From positions 967,639 to 984,112 of the forward strand of contig FN649759.1 in the NCBI GenBank assembly GCA_000310025.1: 16,474 nt of DNA, in the 5' to 3' direction. Below are positions 1 to 9,492 of this stretch, in pieces. Numbering within the stretch: the stretch's first letter is position 1; each line of letters begins with the position of its first letter. Made by a program: the position numbers and the translations under genes. The notes under the pieces were generated by a model. The model did not search any database. It was not told the origin of the DNA and saw only the letters and a list, made by a program, of their open reading frames with translations. Origin of the DNA: Ectocarpus siliculosus (Eukaryota > Sar > Phaeophyceae > Ectocarpales > Ectocarpaceae).

Positions 1-620
1 GGGGAAAGGAAAAGGGGCAAAGAGGGTAGCAACAAAAAATTAAAGGGGGGGGGGGGGGGGGGGGGGGTCGCGACACCTCCGGACATATATCTCGTTCCGG
101 CCTCACTTCTTTGTGCCCTGGGCTGCGGGAGGCGCGTCCCCAGAAAACCAAAACGCCAAACTACTTTACACCACACAGCAGGCTCGGCACTTGCATATAG
201 AAGCACAGCAGGCAACCCATCTGTTGCTGCTGGGCTGCATGTCTGCTACTGTAACCAACGCAGACGGTTGCTATGCCATGAGCTATACAGCAGTACCACG
301 GGGTTGCCCGCGCAGCAACCACTGTATAACATTCGTAGCAGCTCTCTACTGCTTCTGTGCTTCTTCTCGGTTACGAACCGCAGTAGAGCAGCGTCGATGT
401 ACAACCTTCTCCTCCAAGCGTGTGCATCAACAGGTACAACCACACATCATGCGCGCACGCGTAACATACTGAATCGTCATCACAGCAGTTGCTGCACGTC
501 TCTCTTGGCTCGTACTCTCTGCTCTACTGCTGTCTCTCTGTCTCGTGCTCGAATTCACTACGCTGACTCTCAAACTGCTGCTGTGGGGCACGGGACAACT
601 GCATAGCCCCTAATTACATT
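1..620. other. Gene-less stretch with poly-G run
   Basis: I see no convincing gene here. The first 44 bases are purine-rich and run into an uninterrupted G run at 45-67. Several overlapping short frames between 113 and 606 have low-complexity, Cys/Ser/His-rich translations typical of non-coding DNA. The motif gctctactgc occurs at 521-530 and its exact reverse complement at 380-389; nine bases of it recur at 344-352. The 344-352 and 380-388 copies could form a 9-bp hairpin with a 27-base loop. Confidence 0.6.
45..67 (+). repeat. Poly-G homopolymer, about 23 nt
   Basis: An uninterrupted run of G follows a purine-rich leader. Such runs can form G-quadruplex structures and are also prone to length error in assemblies, so the exact length is uncertain. 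Confidence 0.9.
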
Positions 621-634
621 ATGTTCATGAGTAC

Positions 635-651
635 GGGGGGGGGGGGGGGGG
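635..651 (+). repeat. Second poly-G homopolymer, about 17 nt
   Basis: A 17-base G run lies about 100 bases upstream of the recognisable part of the helicase-like frame. It sits inside the open frame that starts at ATG 621, where it would encode a glycine run. That is one reason not to accept 621 as the real start. Confidence 0.9.
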
Positions 652-747
652 TCAATTTCAAAGCCGGACGGCAACACTCCTCCTACCCGGCTCGCTGCTG
701 CCGTCGACGCTCGTGCGTAGCCGACTTCATGTATCGCTGCCCGGGTA

Positions 748-1184
748 TGCACAGAGTGCAAGGGGTAGGGTTCGAAAGGGTGGCCGTGTGGATTCCTTCT
801 AGAGGGTTCTTCGCCCAGGGTCAGGGGTACACCGTCGTGTTCAGGGGGAAAACTCTAGACGGCCTGTTCCTCGTGTTACCAGGCGATGTCTTGCAGGACA
901 GAGAGTTAGCAAGAGATTTCCTCAATGAGGCGTTCCAACCGCCCATCGATGCCATCAACGCTCTAGCCGACATGCGACAAAAGGCACCGGCCACTGTTAC
1001 GGTTAACGTGAGGGGTAGGGGAGTTGCGTACGCTACACTGTGGGACGAAAGACGGTCATACGAAGCCCCAGGCGGGTGGGCGGGTGTGTGTGTGGCCTGG
1101 AGTTCTGTTGTACAACGGTTTGGGTGGGGCAACGCGTGTCGAGGGGGAGTAGTCTTTGCACTTGCTGAGCGGTCGAACTATTAA
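748..1184 (+). pseudogene. PIF1-like DNA helicase relic, C-terminal end
   Basis: The translation carries what looks like the end of a superfamily 1 PIF1/RRM3-type helicase. HRVQG at 750-764 matches the motif V region (usual form HKxQG). It is followed by GFERVAVWIPS, then FFAQGQGY, then the motif VI position with FRGKTLDGL ending near 866 (usual form YVALSRxxxLxGL). Spacing between the two motifs is as in the family. The Ser of the usual S-R pair is Phe here; the Arg is kept. The frame stays open to 1184, but the part after about residue GLFLVLPGD is unrecognised. Walker A, Walker B and the rest of the helicase core are absent: upstream lies a poly-G run and unrelated sequence. PIF1-like helicases occur as host genes, in Helitron transposons and in large DNA viruses; which source applies cannot be told from about 45 residues. 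I read it as a decayed fragment. A last exon of a larger gene starting outside the window is less likely. Confidence 0.55.
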
Positions 1185-1340
1185 TCATCTTGTGCAATAT
1201 AGCCAAGTGGCTACGAACGGAGAGAAGAGAGGCACACCGACCGCGGTGTGTGACGAAGCACATAAGGAACTCCTCGAGAGGGGGAACATGACGCTGCTGC
1301 GCATGAACTGCCTTTCTTTTGAGTACATACATGCGAGCAA

Positions 1341-1553
1341 CACGGCACTCCTGTGACGCACACTGCACGACGCTCGAATCCCCGTGAAGTGCCTTCGAGC
1401 GAATCGAGTCACGCGGCACTGTGACCGCACACTGCACCGCGCCCGAAACCCCGTGAAGTGCCTTCGAGCGAAGCGAGTCACACGGCACTGTGACCGCACA
1501 CTGGACCGCGCCCGAAACCCCGTGAAGTGTCTGGGAGCGAAGCGAGTTACGAT
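1341..1553 (+). repeat. Tandem repeat, 3 units of 69 bp
   Basis: The marker cgtgaagtg begins at 1383, 1452 and 1521, giving an exact 69-bp period. The second and third units share long identical blocks; the first is slightly more diverged. Each of the first two units contains agtgcc and ggcact as inverted arms flanking ttcgagcgaa, itself a small hairpin (ttcg..cgaa). The period equals 23 codons, so frames stay open across the array on both strands; I see no sign that these are translated. Confidence 0.85.
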
Positions 1554-1624
1554 GCCACTATGTCTTACTCCGAAACCATTAATAGTCTACACCAACAACA
1601 CACCAAACCCTGCTATGAATTTTT

Positions 1625-1774
1625 TCTCGGCCTCAACCCGACGCAACCCCTCTCACCTTGGGAAGCCATGGCATCAACCGCTGTGCAGTGCACCGACCAA
1701 CCTGCAGCAGCAGCAGCAGCCAGCAGCCAGGGCGTGTGGGTGTGTGGGTGTGTTTGTGCGTACGGGCCAGAAAT
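1625..1774 (+). repeat. Dispersed repeat, copy A
   Basis: This stretch matches 14604-14750 in the same orientation. Shared blocks in order are a caaccc(g/a)acgcaa block, ctctcac(c/g)ttggga, catggcA-rich text, cgctgtg, gtgcaccgacca, a CAG-rich microsatellite, agggcgtgtg with GT repeats, tttgtgcgt, and cgggccagaa. Spacing is kept apart from changes in the CAG and GT stretches. Both copies therefore descend from one repeat family. It lies directly after the 69-bp tandem array. The CAG-rich part is at about 1704-1729. Confidence 0.8.
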
Positions 1775-1860
1775 GTCTGACTTTACAGACGGCGGAGCCC
1801 CTTCACACATAAAAGTACCGATTGGCCGGAGAACCGGTTCTGTACGCATCATCATTGGGG

Positions 1861-1905
1861 GCTGGATGCTGGATGCTCGATGCTGGATGCTCGATGCTCG
1901 ATGCA
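1861..1905 (+). repeat. Heptamer minisatellite (ggatgct/cgatgct)
   Basis: Six consecutive 7-bp units starting at 1864 read ggatgct, ggatgct, cgatgct, ggatgct, cgatgct and cgatgca, differing mainly in the first base. A heptamer shifts frame at each unit, so the open frames through it are probably fortuitous. Confidence 0.9.
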
Positions 1906-2342
1906 CAGAAGCACAGCTGTCGGTCCAGGTGGGAGATGGGAGGTGGGAGGGTGCGAGCTGCGAATGGGTGCGAGGGTGCAGGGCAAGCCCCATCGCCGAC
2001 TCGCTGGCTGGATCTCTCTTCTCTGTTGTCTTCATGTGGCAATCAGCTAGTTAGTCTCGCCAGCCGGCTGGCACCGGTCTGGCAAACATTTCTTGCACCT
2101 TGCACCTCGCACTCCTCACGACCCTCTCATCCTCATCAACACCACAGGCATGGTGAGTTGAGTTGTTGCTTGCTTGCCCCCGGTGGTGGGTTAAAAGTAG
2201 AGTTTGGTCTCTATGCTACAGCTAGTTCGGTGGTTGCCGCCAGTGCGGTGGTGGAGGCAGCCGGAAAGAGGTGGGCAGAAACGACACATTTTTCGAATTG
2301 TAGGACTCGAGCTGTCCTTGCTTCTGCATTTTCTGTTTACAG
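1906..2342. other. Gene-less stretch, intron-like
   Basis: I see no gene. The stretch contains splice-like signals on the plus strand, such as accacag followed by gcatg and gtgagt near 2148-2160, and a ctacag near 2216. No long frame gives a recognisable protein. It may be intron or spacer. Confidence 0.4.
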
Positions 2343-2739
2343 CAGTATCTACATACAGCGGTAAGCGTCAAATGTTCTTGAATGTCCTCTCTAACACACA
2401 CGCGTCAATGCTTGTTTCAGTCGCTCCAGAAAAAAATTCAATCCCCACCATAGCTTATCTCAAAAATGTTATGGCGATGTACATTCTCCTGGGGGGCAGC
2501 GGAAGCGATACGATCGATATGCTGTTAGTTCTTGGCGCAAATTTCCCTGCGAAACACGTTCGTTCGCGGCGGTAGCTTACCGTTTGCGACCTGCTGCAAG
2601 GGCACTGCATGCTGCGCCCGTTACTGCAGCGTGCGTCAGGCTGTCGCATTTCCCAGAAGCTTCTATGGATAGTTCCCCAAAAGAGGTTGAGTTTCAGGGC
2701 AACCTTCCGCGCCCACTCTTTGGTAATGCTGCACAGTAG
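2343..2739 (+). other. Exon-like segments with splice signals
   Basis: A pyrimidine-rich acceptor ending tttacag at 2342 precedes an 18-base segment. A donor-like gtaagc follows at 2361, and a second acceptor ending gtttcag lies at 2420. From 2421 two plus frames are open. One runs to a stop at 2737-2739 and ends with a natural-looking stretch (SMDSSPKEVEFQGNLP then RPLFGNAAQ). The other, ending at 2575, contains DTIDMLLVLGANFPAK, which resembles the second helix and loop of an ankyrin repeat but lacks the TPLH signature. They cannot both be real; I do not know which is, or whether either is. Confidence is low. Confidence 0.2.
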
Positions 2740-3919
2740 TGTGGTGGGGTGCGTGCTGCCAGGCTTTCAATCTCAGGTATACTGTTTTGTGTAATCAAGT
2801 GCAGCAGCGTGTCTGATGGCGCCCCGACCCCTTCGCATGCCGCTGCGAGCGTCTTAAGTGTAACTCGCTCCCAAACCCAGACCTTCCTTGCACGCGAGAG
2901 GTTCGCTGGCACTCGTCGGTCCTCATGCTGCTCCAGGTACATCAGATGATGCCGCTACAGCAGTGCACTAGGTGGGATTGTGCTTCCAGGGTAACCATAT
3001 TCCCCTGGCTTTTTGGCGCGCTACTTTGTTATCCAGGAAATGGTGTTCCGACCCCATCATTTTCGTTCGGCTAAGCTGCTTTTTGCGGTCCCTTTTTGCA
3101 CAAAGATACCAACCCTAAAAAGGGTATGCGACGGATGACCCACTTCCGTCCAATCGGCCGTTTTTTGCTCATCCGAATTATTGACCAAAAAGGAGCTCTT
3201 GAACGGCCGTTGGGAATCGTACGCGTAATACGTACATGTACGGTTCTACCAATCACTCTGCACAAGAGAAGCATGAAAAACTGATAAACTTCCCACGTGA
3301 GCTGTGTTTATGGTCCGTCTCATGTGGCAGCTGATAATAGAGACAACAGGGCGATAGGAGTCACGGAAACTGTGGTGGCGGGAATCGACAGCATGCAAGC
3401 GAGAAAAAGACTCACCGCCTCAATAAACAAGTCTTCTGTATTTTTTCATTGTGATGGGTTTGGTTTCCCCATGATATGTCCCCACCCGACTTGTGTGGTA
3501 TTTGTTTACACGAAGAGGCTATAGAACGCCGAAAGGTTGTGTTCGCAATATTCGAGAGCGCCTAAAAATGACCCGCAACAGCTGCACCAGCTGTCTCTCG
3601 ACTTGGTCCAGCCGAATAGAACAACTATCAGTTATGCCTCATGACACAACTCGTGTGAGCACCGTTCGGGTTGCGAGATCGTCGAGGGATTCAAGATATT
3701 GCAGATGGGAGTCATGAGACTATAAGAAAAAAGGGGAACGTTTTGTGACAACCCAACCCTGTCCAAACGCTGGTGAATCAAGGACAGCCAGGGGCTGTCA
3801 CAAAGAGTTGTCTCATTTTCGTGGGTCGAAACATGGCCAAAAACGCCTGCGTCCGAAAATGGTTCCTTGGTCAGTTGTCACTTTTTTCCAGGGAAGGACA
3901 GCTTCATAAGTGGTCTTAC
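2740..3919. other. Gene-poor stretch with a short coding-like patch
   Basis: Only short overlapping frames are present. The plus-strand patch at 2812-2838 encodes SDGAPTPSH and has a diverged counterpart on the minus strand at 7183-7209. Around 3157-3210 ggccgtt and aacggcc form a small inverted pair. I see no RNA gene or recognisable protein. Confidence 0.4.
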
Positions 3920-4168
3920 CTCCCTCCCTGCTCTCTTTCGTTGCTGTTGCGATTCCGCAGAATCGAAAGCTTCCACGTAGTCGGTAGCAACGCTGGCGGC
4001 GGCGGCGAAAGTGGAGGAGAGCAATGAGTAGTTGGCAAATACCAACTCGCTGGCACGGCGCTTCTGGTTTCCGACGCGGAGGCGGTGGACCCCGATGATG
4101 TTCGAGGGGGGTAAGGGTCGCAGGGCGCACCACCCAGTAGAGCAAGGCGTTGCTCGATATCTGGACAT
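3920..4168 (-). CDS. Candidate exon, unknown protein
   Basis: The minus-strand frame starting at ATG 4168 is open for 83 codons up to a strong donor-like signal, GAG then gtaaga, with the GT at 3919-3918. The later part of the translation has natural protein composition: RRASELVFANYSLL, an Ala-rich stretch, then TDYVEAFDSAESQQQ. An alternative beginning is an acceptor ending accag just before 4063, which would make the exon about 144 bases. The frame reads on only a short way past the donor before stopping. I do not recognise the protein. A second minus frame overlaps but has a more random composition. Confidence 0.25.
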
Positions 4169-4922
4169 GAACTCTACTTGTGGCGGTTCAGGGTCCGAAT
4201 TTCATCCACGCAAGGTGCGTTCACCAGATATATGCGTCCTGGGTGCAATCTGTAGAGTATCTTGCTTCGAAGAGCACGATGCATGAAATCGGTGATCCTA
4301 ACTACGCTACTCCACTTGTGGCACCCACCGAACATTTGTTCGCGTGCCAATTACAGATATGGATGTACAATAGTGCCATTCTACGTGGGTAGGCTCGCAA
4401 TCACGATATGGAGTGGTGGGCAGAGAGAGGACCGAGCTAGAGGCTACAGCGGTACTCAAATGGCTCTGAAAGATCTGCGGCCAATTTTTTGTGTTGTTGC
4501 TCTGAGGTCATGCTGTAAGATTCATGTGGTTGGTTGTCCGCGTTCAAGAAACAACCCCGAAGGAAAGCTTGCCAGAGGGTAGATATCCCAGGTAGCGCTT
4601 GACTGGGCAGCCCCAATGGTGCTGTCGAGGGTGCGTGCTACAGCAAAGCCCGTGTTTGCAGCGCTACGTGGAATGCGCTTTCTTGAATGGCTATATACCC
4701 TCCTCGTTACAATACGGTCTCTTGCGTCAGGGGTTCGAGACGCAAGGGACTGCAGCCTACTCTACGTCTTCGCGGTCTGCATCTTTCGCGTGTTGCACCT
4801 GGCCCATCCCCGTTTGCCTTGTTCTCGTTTCCTGCTACGTTGGTTTGTGTCTGTTCTCTCATCCCTGACGCTACAGGGGATAGTGCTCTGCTAGCACACC
4901 TCAACCACGGCCGCATCGACTC
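4169..4922. other. Gene-less stretch
   Basis: Three or more mutually overlapping short frames in both strands, none recognisable and none with a clear compositional lead. An acceptor-like ctacag occurs near 4876 on the plus strand. I see nothing else. Confidence 0.4.
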
Positions 4923-5450
<528 letters not shown>

Positions 5451-5572
5451 CTAGTGTTTCCCCCTTCTCTTTTTGGGCTTCGTAATGATCCCGGCCGCCC
5501 CGTGCTTGGTCGAAACGTGGGTGGCAACAACTACAAAACTGAACACGAAAAACGATGGGTCTGGTGTTCGCT

Positions 5573-6151
5573 CTAGGGAGGGCATCGTTGCGTATTTGAC
5601 ATTCTCGTATTCAATTTCCGTCTCGACAGCCACGAACAAGCTGCCCAAAGACCCTGTCTACGTGGTGCTCGAGCGGTCAACGGGATATTGGAAGACCTGA
5701 ACCAATGTAGCTCAGTTCTACTTTCCTGAATCTCAAAGGTGGCGTTCAAATTTGTTTTTGTTTGTGCTTCTCGTTGCTTCGAAGTGTACTGTTTTGTTTG
5801 CCGTACGATGGTGGTCCTGGACATGACTGTTGTCCGGGCAATTGTAGATCTAGGCCTCCTGAAAAGGCCTGCCTGGCTCTTCGCAGCCTCACCTTCGTCA
5901 GATTGTTGTACCTTTATTTTTGTCACCTGTGTTGGCGTGTGATGTTTGTGCCAGTCGCTCTCCTCGGAGGGCACGCCCATGTCTGTAGGATTAGAGAATG
6001 ATCTCGGCGTAGACCGTGCATGGCGAAACAATTTTTTCCGCGGAAGGCCGCGACCTCTGTCGGTTCGGTGGTTTTCTATATGTTTGCATGGTCGGTTGGA
6101 TTTGTTTTTTTGCGTTCGACGTCCATGTGTACGTATGTTGCTCCTCCCCAT
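5573..6151 (-). CDS. Hypothetical open frame, 192 codons
   Basis: An ATG at 6151 opens a minus-strand frame of 192 codons. The product would be very basic and hydrophilic (Arg, Lys, Thr, Ser and Gln-rich), with no signal peptide, membrane segment or motif I recognise. The plus strand here is rich in G and T, which makes the minus strand poor in T and so poor in stop codons. Composition alone could therefore explain much of the length. It also overlaps one copy of a weak direct repeat. I consider it more likely non-coding than coding. Confidence 0.2.
   Translation of the reverse strand: MGRSNIRTHGRRTQKNKSNRPCKHIENHRTDRGRGLPRKKLFRHARSTPRSFSNPTDMGVPSEESDWHKHHTPTQVTKIKVQQSDEGEAAKSQAGLFRRPRSTIARTTVMSRTTIVRQTKQYTSKQREAQTKTNLNATFEIQESRTELHWFRSSNIPLTARAPRRQGLWAACSWLSRRKLNTRMSNTQRCPP
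5948..6010 (+). repeat. Weak direct repeat, copy 1
   Basis: The stretch gtgccagtcg, then ctctcctcggagggc, then tctgtagg resembles 6300-6362 (gtgcaccag, ttctccttggagggc, cctgtag) at roughly two thirds identity by eye with similar spacing. Translation in one frame is partly shared (SSEGTPM versus SLEGVQT). A still weaker echo, aggtgcacctccctttggggg, begins near 6930. Confidence 0.4.
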
Positions 6152-6299
6152 GAGATGTTTGCGTCCCTTGCTAGATCCGAACCATGAAAAATTATTCTCA
6201 GACGAGGTTCGTCCTTGCTGTCATTCGCACACAGTATGTTGAACTTCGGCCCTACACTTGCGTGCGTCTCTGTATGCTTGTATGTACCGCGTGAAATAG

Positions 6300-6362
6300 G
6301 TGCACCAGCCTTCTCCTTGGAGGGCGTCCAAACCTGTAGCCTGGAAGGACCTCGATTTTGGT
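6300..6362 (+). repeat. Weak direct repeat, copy 2
   Basis: Partner of 5948-6010, about 350 bp downstream in the same orientation. The core is ctccttggagggc. Nature unknown. Confidence 0.4.
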
Positions 6363-7413
6363 GATGATGGCGGAAATGGACATGTCCGCGATATCAGCGT
6401 ACAGTGGCAATTTCTCTCGTTGCTGTTCGTCCCAGAAAGACAAGGACCAAGCTCTCACCTCGGAAGACCCATCTAGATAACATCGTGGGCACGTGGAAAC
6501 GAAGACATGATGACATGTACATGACAGTCTCTGACTTCGTGTCGAGTGTCGCTTTTTTGTTTCTGAGACCCCGCCCCCCTCGCAGTGCCCCCGAAGTGAT
6601 GGTGTTGTCGTCGTCAGTCAGTCATCTGTTAGGTGTCGCGTTAGCAGTTGCATATTCCGTTGTTTTTCCGACAGACTGGAGCGTTGGAGGGGACCCTGTC
6701 TATCTTCCTTTTTATTTCCGTCGGTTGTCTTTCTCTCTTTCATTTATTTATGTTGTCTTTCGTTGCTTTCTTTCTTTTGTCTTTCATCCCTTTTGTCCGG
6801 GGTCGATCGTCTGTATCCCGGTTAGTTTTCCTTAGTGTTCCTTAATTTTTAATTTCGTTTGGGCAGAAAACGAATTGCGCCTTAGAGGACCTTTCCGGGG
6901 TCCATGATTTTGTTTTTTATATTTTCGAAAGGTGCACCTCCCTTTGGGGGCAGTTGGCTTGCTACCACGGGATGCGTCCGCGTCAGTTGGACCGTACGGA
7001 TATTCGAAGGTACTGAGCGGAGACCGGAACGGTGTAATGCGAAGACGGATAAGGATCGTCTGATACTACGCGAAGAGGGTAGTGGGCCATAGATGCGGCC
7101 ACCTATTGCCGAAGGTGAGGCAATTCAGCACATGCTTTGGCGCTCTACTTCTCGATAATATCCATGAACAGGACACCGGGACGTGTGATGGAGTCCGCGC
7201 CCCGTCTGATATGGAATCTTTGGCATTGTCCTTAGTTAATGGACAGAAGGTATATTGTGACAAAAAGAAACACATGAATATCGAGGGCAGTGCATTAACA
7301 ACGAACATGATTCCACGCGACAGGCCTCCTCCTGTCAGACTCTATACTTTATATCTCAACAAAAGCACTATCACACTCAACTATTAATCGTGTCAGTGTA
7401 ATTGATGCCACAG
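6363..7413. other. Gene-poor, T-rich stretch
   Basis: Between about 6540 and 6850 the plus strand is T-rich with many ctttctttc runs, intron-like in composition. The translations there are hydrophobic only because of the T content. The minus-strand patch at 7183-7209 encodes SDGARTPSH, partner of 2812-2838. No gene is assigned. Confidence 0.35.
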
Positions 7414-7633
7414 TAGCGGAGCGTTCACACCCCGCCTGTATCGATTCCTTCACGCGCCCAAGGCGGCACAGCTCCCTCGCTTCCGAGATGACGATGAGAA
7501 CAAATTCAGGAGAGCAGCACAGGCTACCTGTGTACGAGCTCTCCTTGGTCTAAATGAATCTGTTGATACCGCCAGAAGCCGAGACGTTACTATTTGGCTC
7601 CTCCATCAAGATATGTTCATAGCGATGGCGTGA
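7414..7633 (+). CDS. Candidate exon, unknown protein
   Basis: An acceptor-like gccacag ends at 7413. The frame that follows is open for 72 codons to TGA at 7631-7633 and has natural composition: FTPRLYRFLHAPKAAQ, a charged RDDDENKFRRAAQ, then RALLGLNESVDTARSRD. There is no ATG near its beginning, so it would be an internal or last exon. It ends about 20 bases before the left arm of the inverted repeat, so the stop could have come with the insertion. The VDTAR segment resembles LETAK at 9514 and DTAKA at 10191 on the same strand. No family recognised. Confidence 0.3.
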
Positions 7634-7649
7634 CCAACCGATAATCAAG

Positions 7650-8380
7650 GTGTTCGGCAACATCATATAAGTACTATATGGTCATGGGGAAACCGGGAAT
7701 GAGTGGTTGGAGTGAAATTATGACTTTCCACCGCGTTACACACATACATGTACTGGGTGATAGTAGTTGAGGGGGAAGGGAGTGCAAATGACAGCCGGAG
7801 TTCCCCGCAGATGTATGTCCATTTCATTTATTCCCGGGCATTTCATTCTCATCGCCGTGATGGATGGCCCTGAGCGCCTGACGAGACCCGTGGCCGTCGA
7901 CGTGCCCTTCTGTCCACATTGTGGGCGAACAGTGCTGAGACATTTGTGTGCTGCAGGCAAGCACACCGCTACAACTACATACCTGTTACAAGTGTTCTCC
8001 CACGAACATAAGATGGTCTTTGAGCACTCACTCGCCGAGCACCTCCTCTACCTGAGCGAGTTTCACCCTTGAGGAGTTTGCCCTCATCGTTTGTGAGGTT
8101 TATTTTAGCGTCTGGACCATCCCTTCGAACCTTCCCATACTACATAGCGAGACTGGACACTACTCAGGTGACACGCGAGAAGTTCTGCAGGCGGAGGATT
8201 GCTCAAAGTGAGGTCAGAATACCAGCAGAGTGGGGTGGTGAGTGGGCAGCTGGCGAACAAAATGAACATGGTTCTCAACAGCCCAGCACGGACGCGAACC
8301 GATCATCTTACGAAACATATACGTACATATGATCGTGTCAGAAAGTCACAAAACGGCAAACAAACGACTGCAGCTTGTGC
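7650..8380 (+). repeat. Left arm of inverted repeat
   Basis: This arm contains an open frame whose translation (ending SLAEHLLYLSEFHP at 8069) is similar to that of the right arm on the opposite strand (SLVEQLRYLSESHP). Substitutions between arms are not limited to third codon positions, so coding in the present copies is unlikely. An insertion of about 35 bases near 7953-7990 is absent from the other arm. Confidence 0.8.
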
Positions 8381-8635
8381 TTGCGTTGATCACTCAACTG
8401 GCTGCGAGGGGTGAAGTTTAGTTGTGAAATAAAAGACGTCCAATAGAGCATTGGCGTAGGGCGAGCACGTGTCGATCAGTAATCGAGACTGAGGAACCGG
8501 TAAGCGACGATCGTTCAGACCCCTTTGTTGAACCGACAGAGTGTTGTCACACTCGTACGAGGTTGAGCCGATACAACACCCGTGTCAAGCGCCACACACT
8601 GGCTCCTACAGCAGTAGTGCAGGTATGGACAAAAT

Positions 8636-9400
8636 ACAGTCGTTTGATGTGCCGTTTTTTTACGTTCTTGAAACGATCAAATATATGTTTCGTCAGATGA
8701 TAGGTTCGCGTCCGTGCTGGAATGCTTCAAGCATGTTCATTTTGTTCGCAAGCAGTAATGTGATCTCGCTTGAGCAATTCTCCGCTCGTAAACTTCTCGT
8801 GGTCGGTTGAACATTGTCGAGTCTTGCAATATACTATGTAAAATCCCGACGGTGTTGCCCAGAGCACCGCCACCACGAGCCTCACAAACGATGAGAGCGA
8901 AGACGGTCCTCCTTCCTTCGACGCCGCAGCAAACAATGACCAACTCCGCAAGGGTGACTTTCACTCAGGTAGCGGAGCTGCTCGACAAGTGAGTACTCGG
9001 GGACAATCTCGCGGTTGTGGAAAAGAACTTGGAACAGGGGACACAAACGTCTCAGCAATGTTTCACCCACAACGTAGCCAAAAATCCGAATGGATTGCCT
9101 TGGTCTCTTCAGAAGGCACTCAGGGTCATGCATGCGCGCAATAAGACCTACACGTCACAGTGATGAGAATGAAACGCGCGGGCAAATATTTGGACATGCC
9201 CGTTGCATCTATCTACTAATTACCCGCCTGCTGTTAGCACTCCCCCGCCTCCTTCCCTCTACAGTAGAATCTAACCCCGGTATGTATATGTATGTGTGGG
9301 TGAAGGTAACGTAGCGGAGTCAGGTATTGATTCCAGCCATTCATTCCCTCGGCCGCCCACAACCATGGTCCGGTACGCGGGGCGGCTAGCATGTTGGCCT
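8636..9400 (-). repeat. Right arm of inverted repeat
   Basis: Reverse-complement partner of 7650-8380. The best-conserved parts are nearest the loop (8681-8749), where about 55 of 58 aligned bases match by eye. It carries about 35 extra bases (around 8900-8935) compared with the left arm. Confidence 0.8.
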
Positions 9401-9492
9401 GGTGGAATGTCTACATCACGATGTGTTTCTACGCTCCACGGCGATCGTGGAAGCGGGCGGTTGGTGCGACCCTCGCACCCATCTCCTCTTAG

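Larger units (their letters stand above)
7650..9400. mobile_element. Large imperfect inverted repeat (fold-back-like element)
   Basis: The left arm (about 7650-8380) matches the reverse complement of the right arm (about 8636-9400) in a long collinear series of blocks. By eye: 7695-7712 with 9331-9348 (15 of 18); 7841-7860 with 9155-9174 (18 of 20); 7917-7949 with 9041-9074; 8036-8079 with 8941-8984 (36 of 44); 8081-8099 with 8880-8898; 8176-8216 with 8761-8799; 8253-8270 with 8732-8749 (18 of 18); 8283-8322 with 8681-8720 (37 of 40). Indels of up to about 35 bases separate blocks. The unpaired loop is about 255 bp. No transposase is seen. This structure fits an old fold-back or long-TIR non-autonomous transposon, or two head-to-head copies of one repeat; a long hairpin transcript is also possible. 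Target-site duplications were not found and the outer limits are uncertain. Confidence 0.8.

Noticed and set aside
1341-1684. CRISPR-like array at the 69-bp repeats
   Set aside because: Units are contiguous without unique spacers, and the window is eukaryotic.
1864-2042. Minus-strand frames with repeated ASSIQ segments
   Set aside because: Produced by the heptamer minisatellite, not by a protein repeat under selection.
2455-2575. An ankyrin repeat at DTIDMLLVLGANFPAK
   Set aside because: Only the second-helix half resembles ankyrin; the TPLH start and neighbouring repeats are missing, and another open frame overlaps.
3071-3284. Frames open on both strands around 3071-3284
   Set aside because: Short, basic and unrecognised on both strands; the sequence contains small palindromes that favour paired open frames.
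7650-9400. LTR retrotransposon
   Set aside because: The long repeats are inverted, not direct, and no reverse transcriptase, integrase or primer-binding site is visible.
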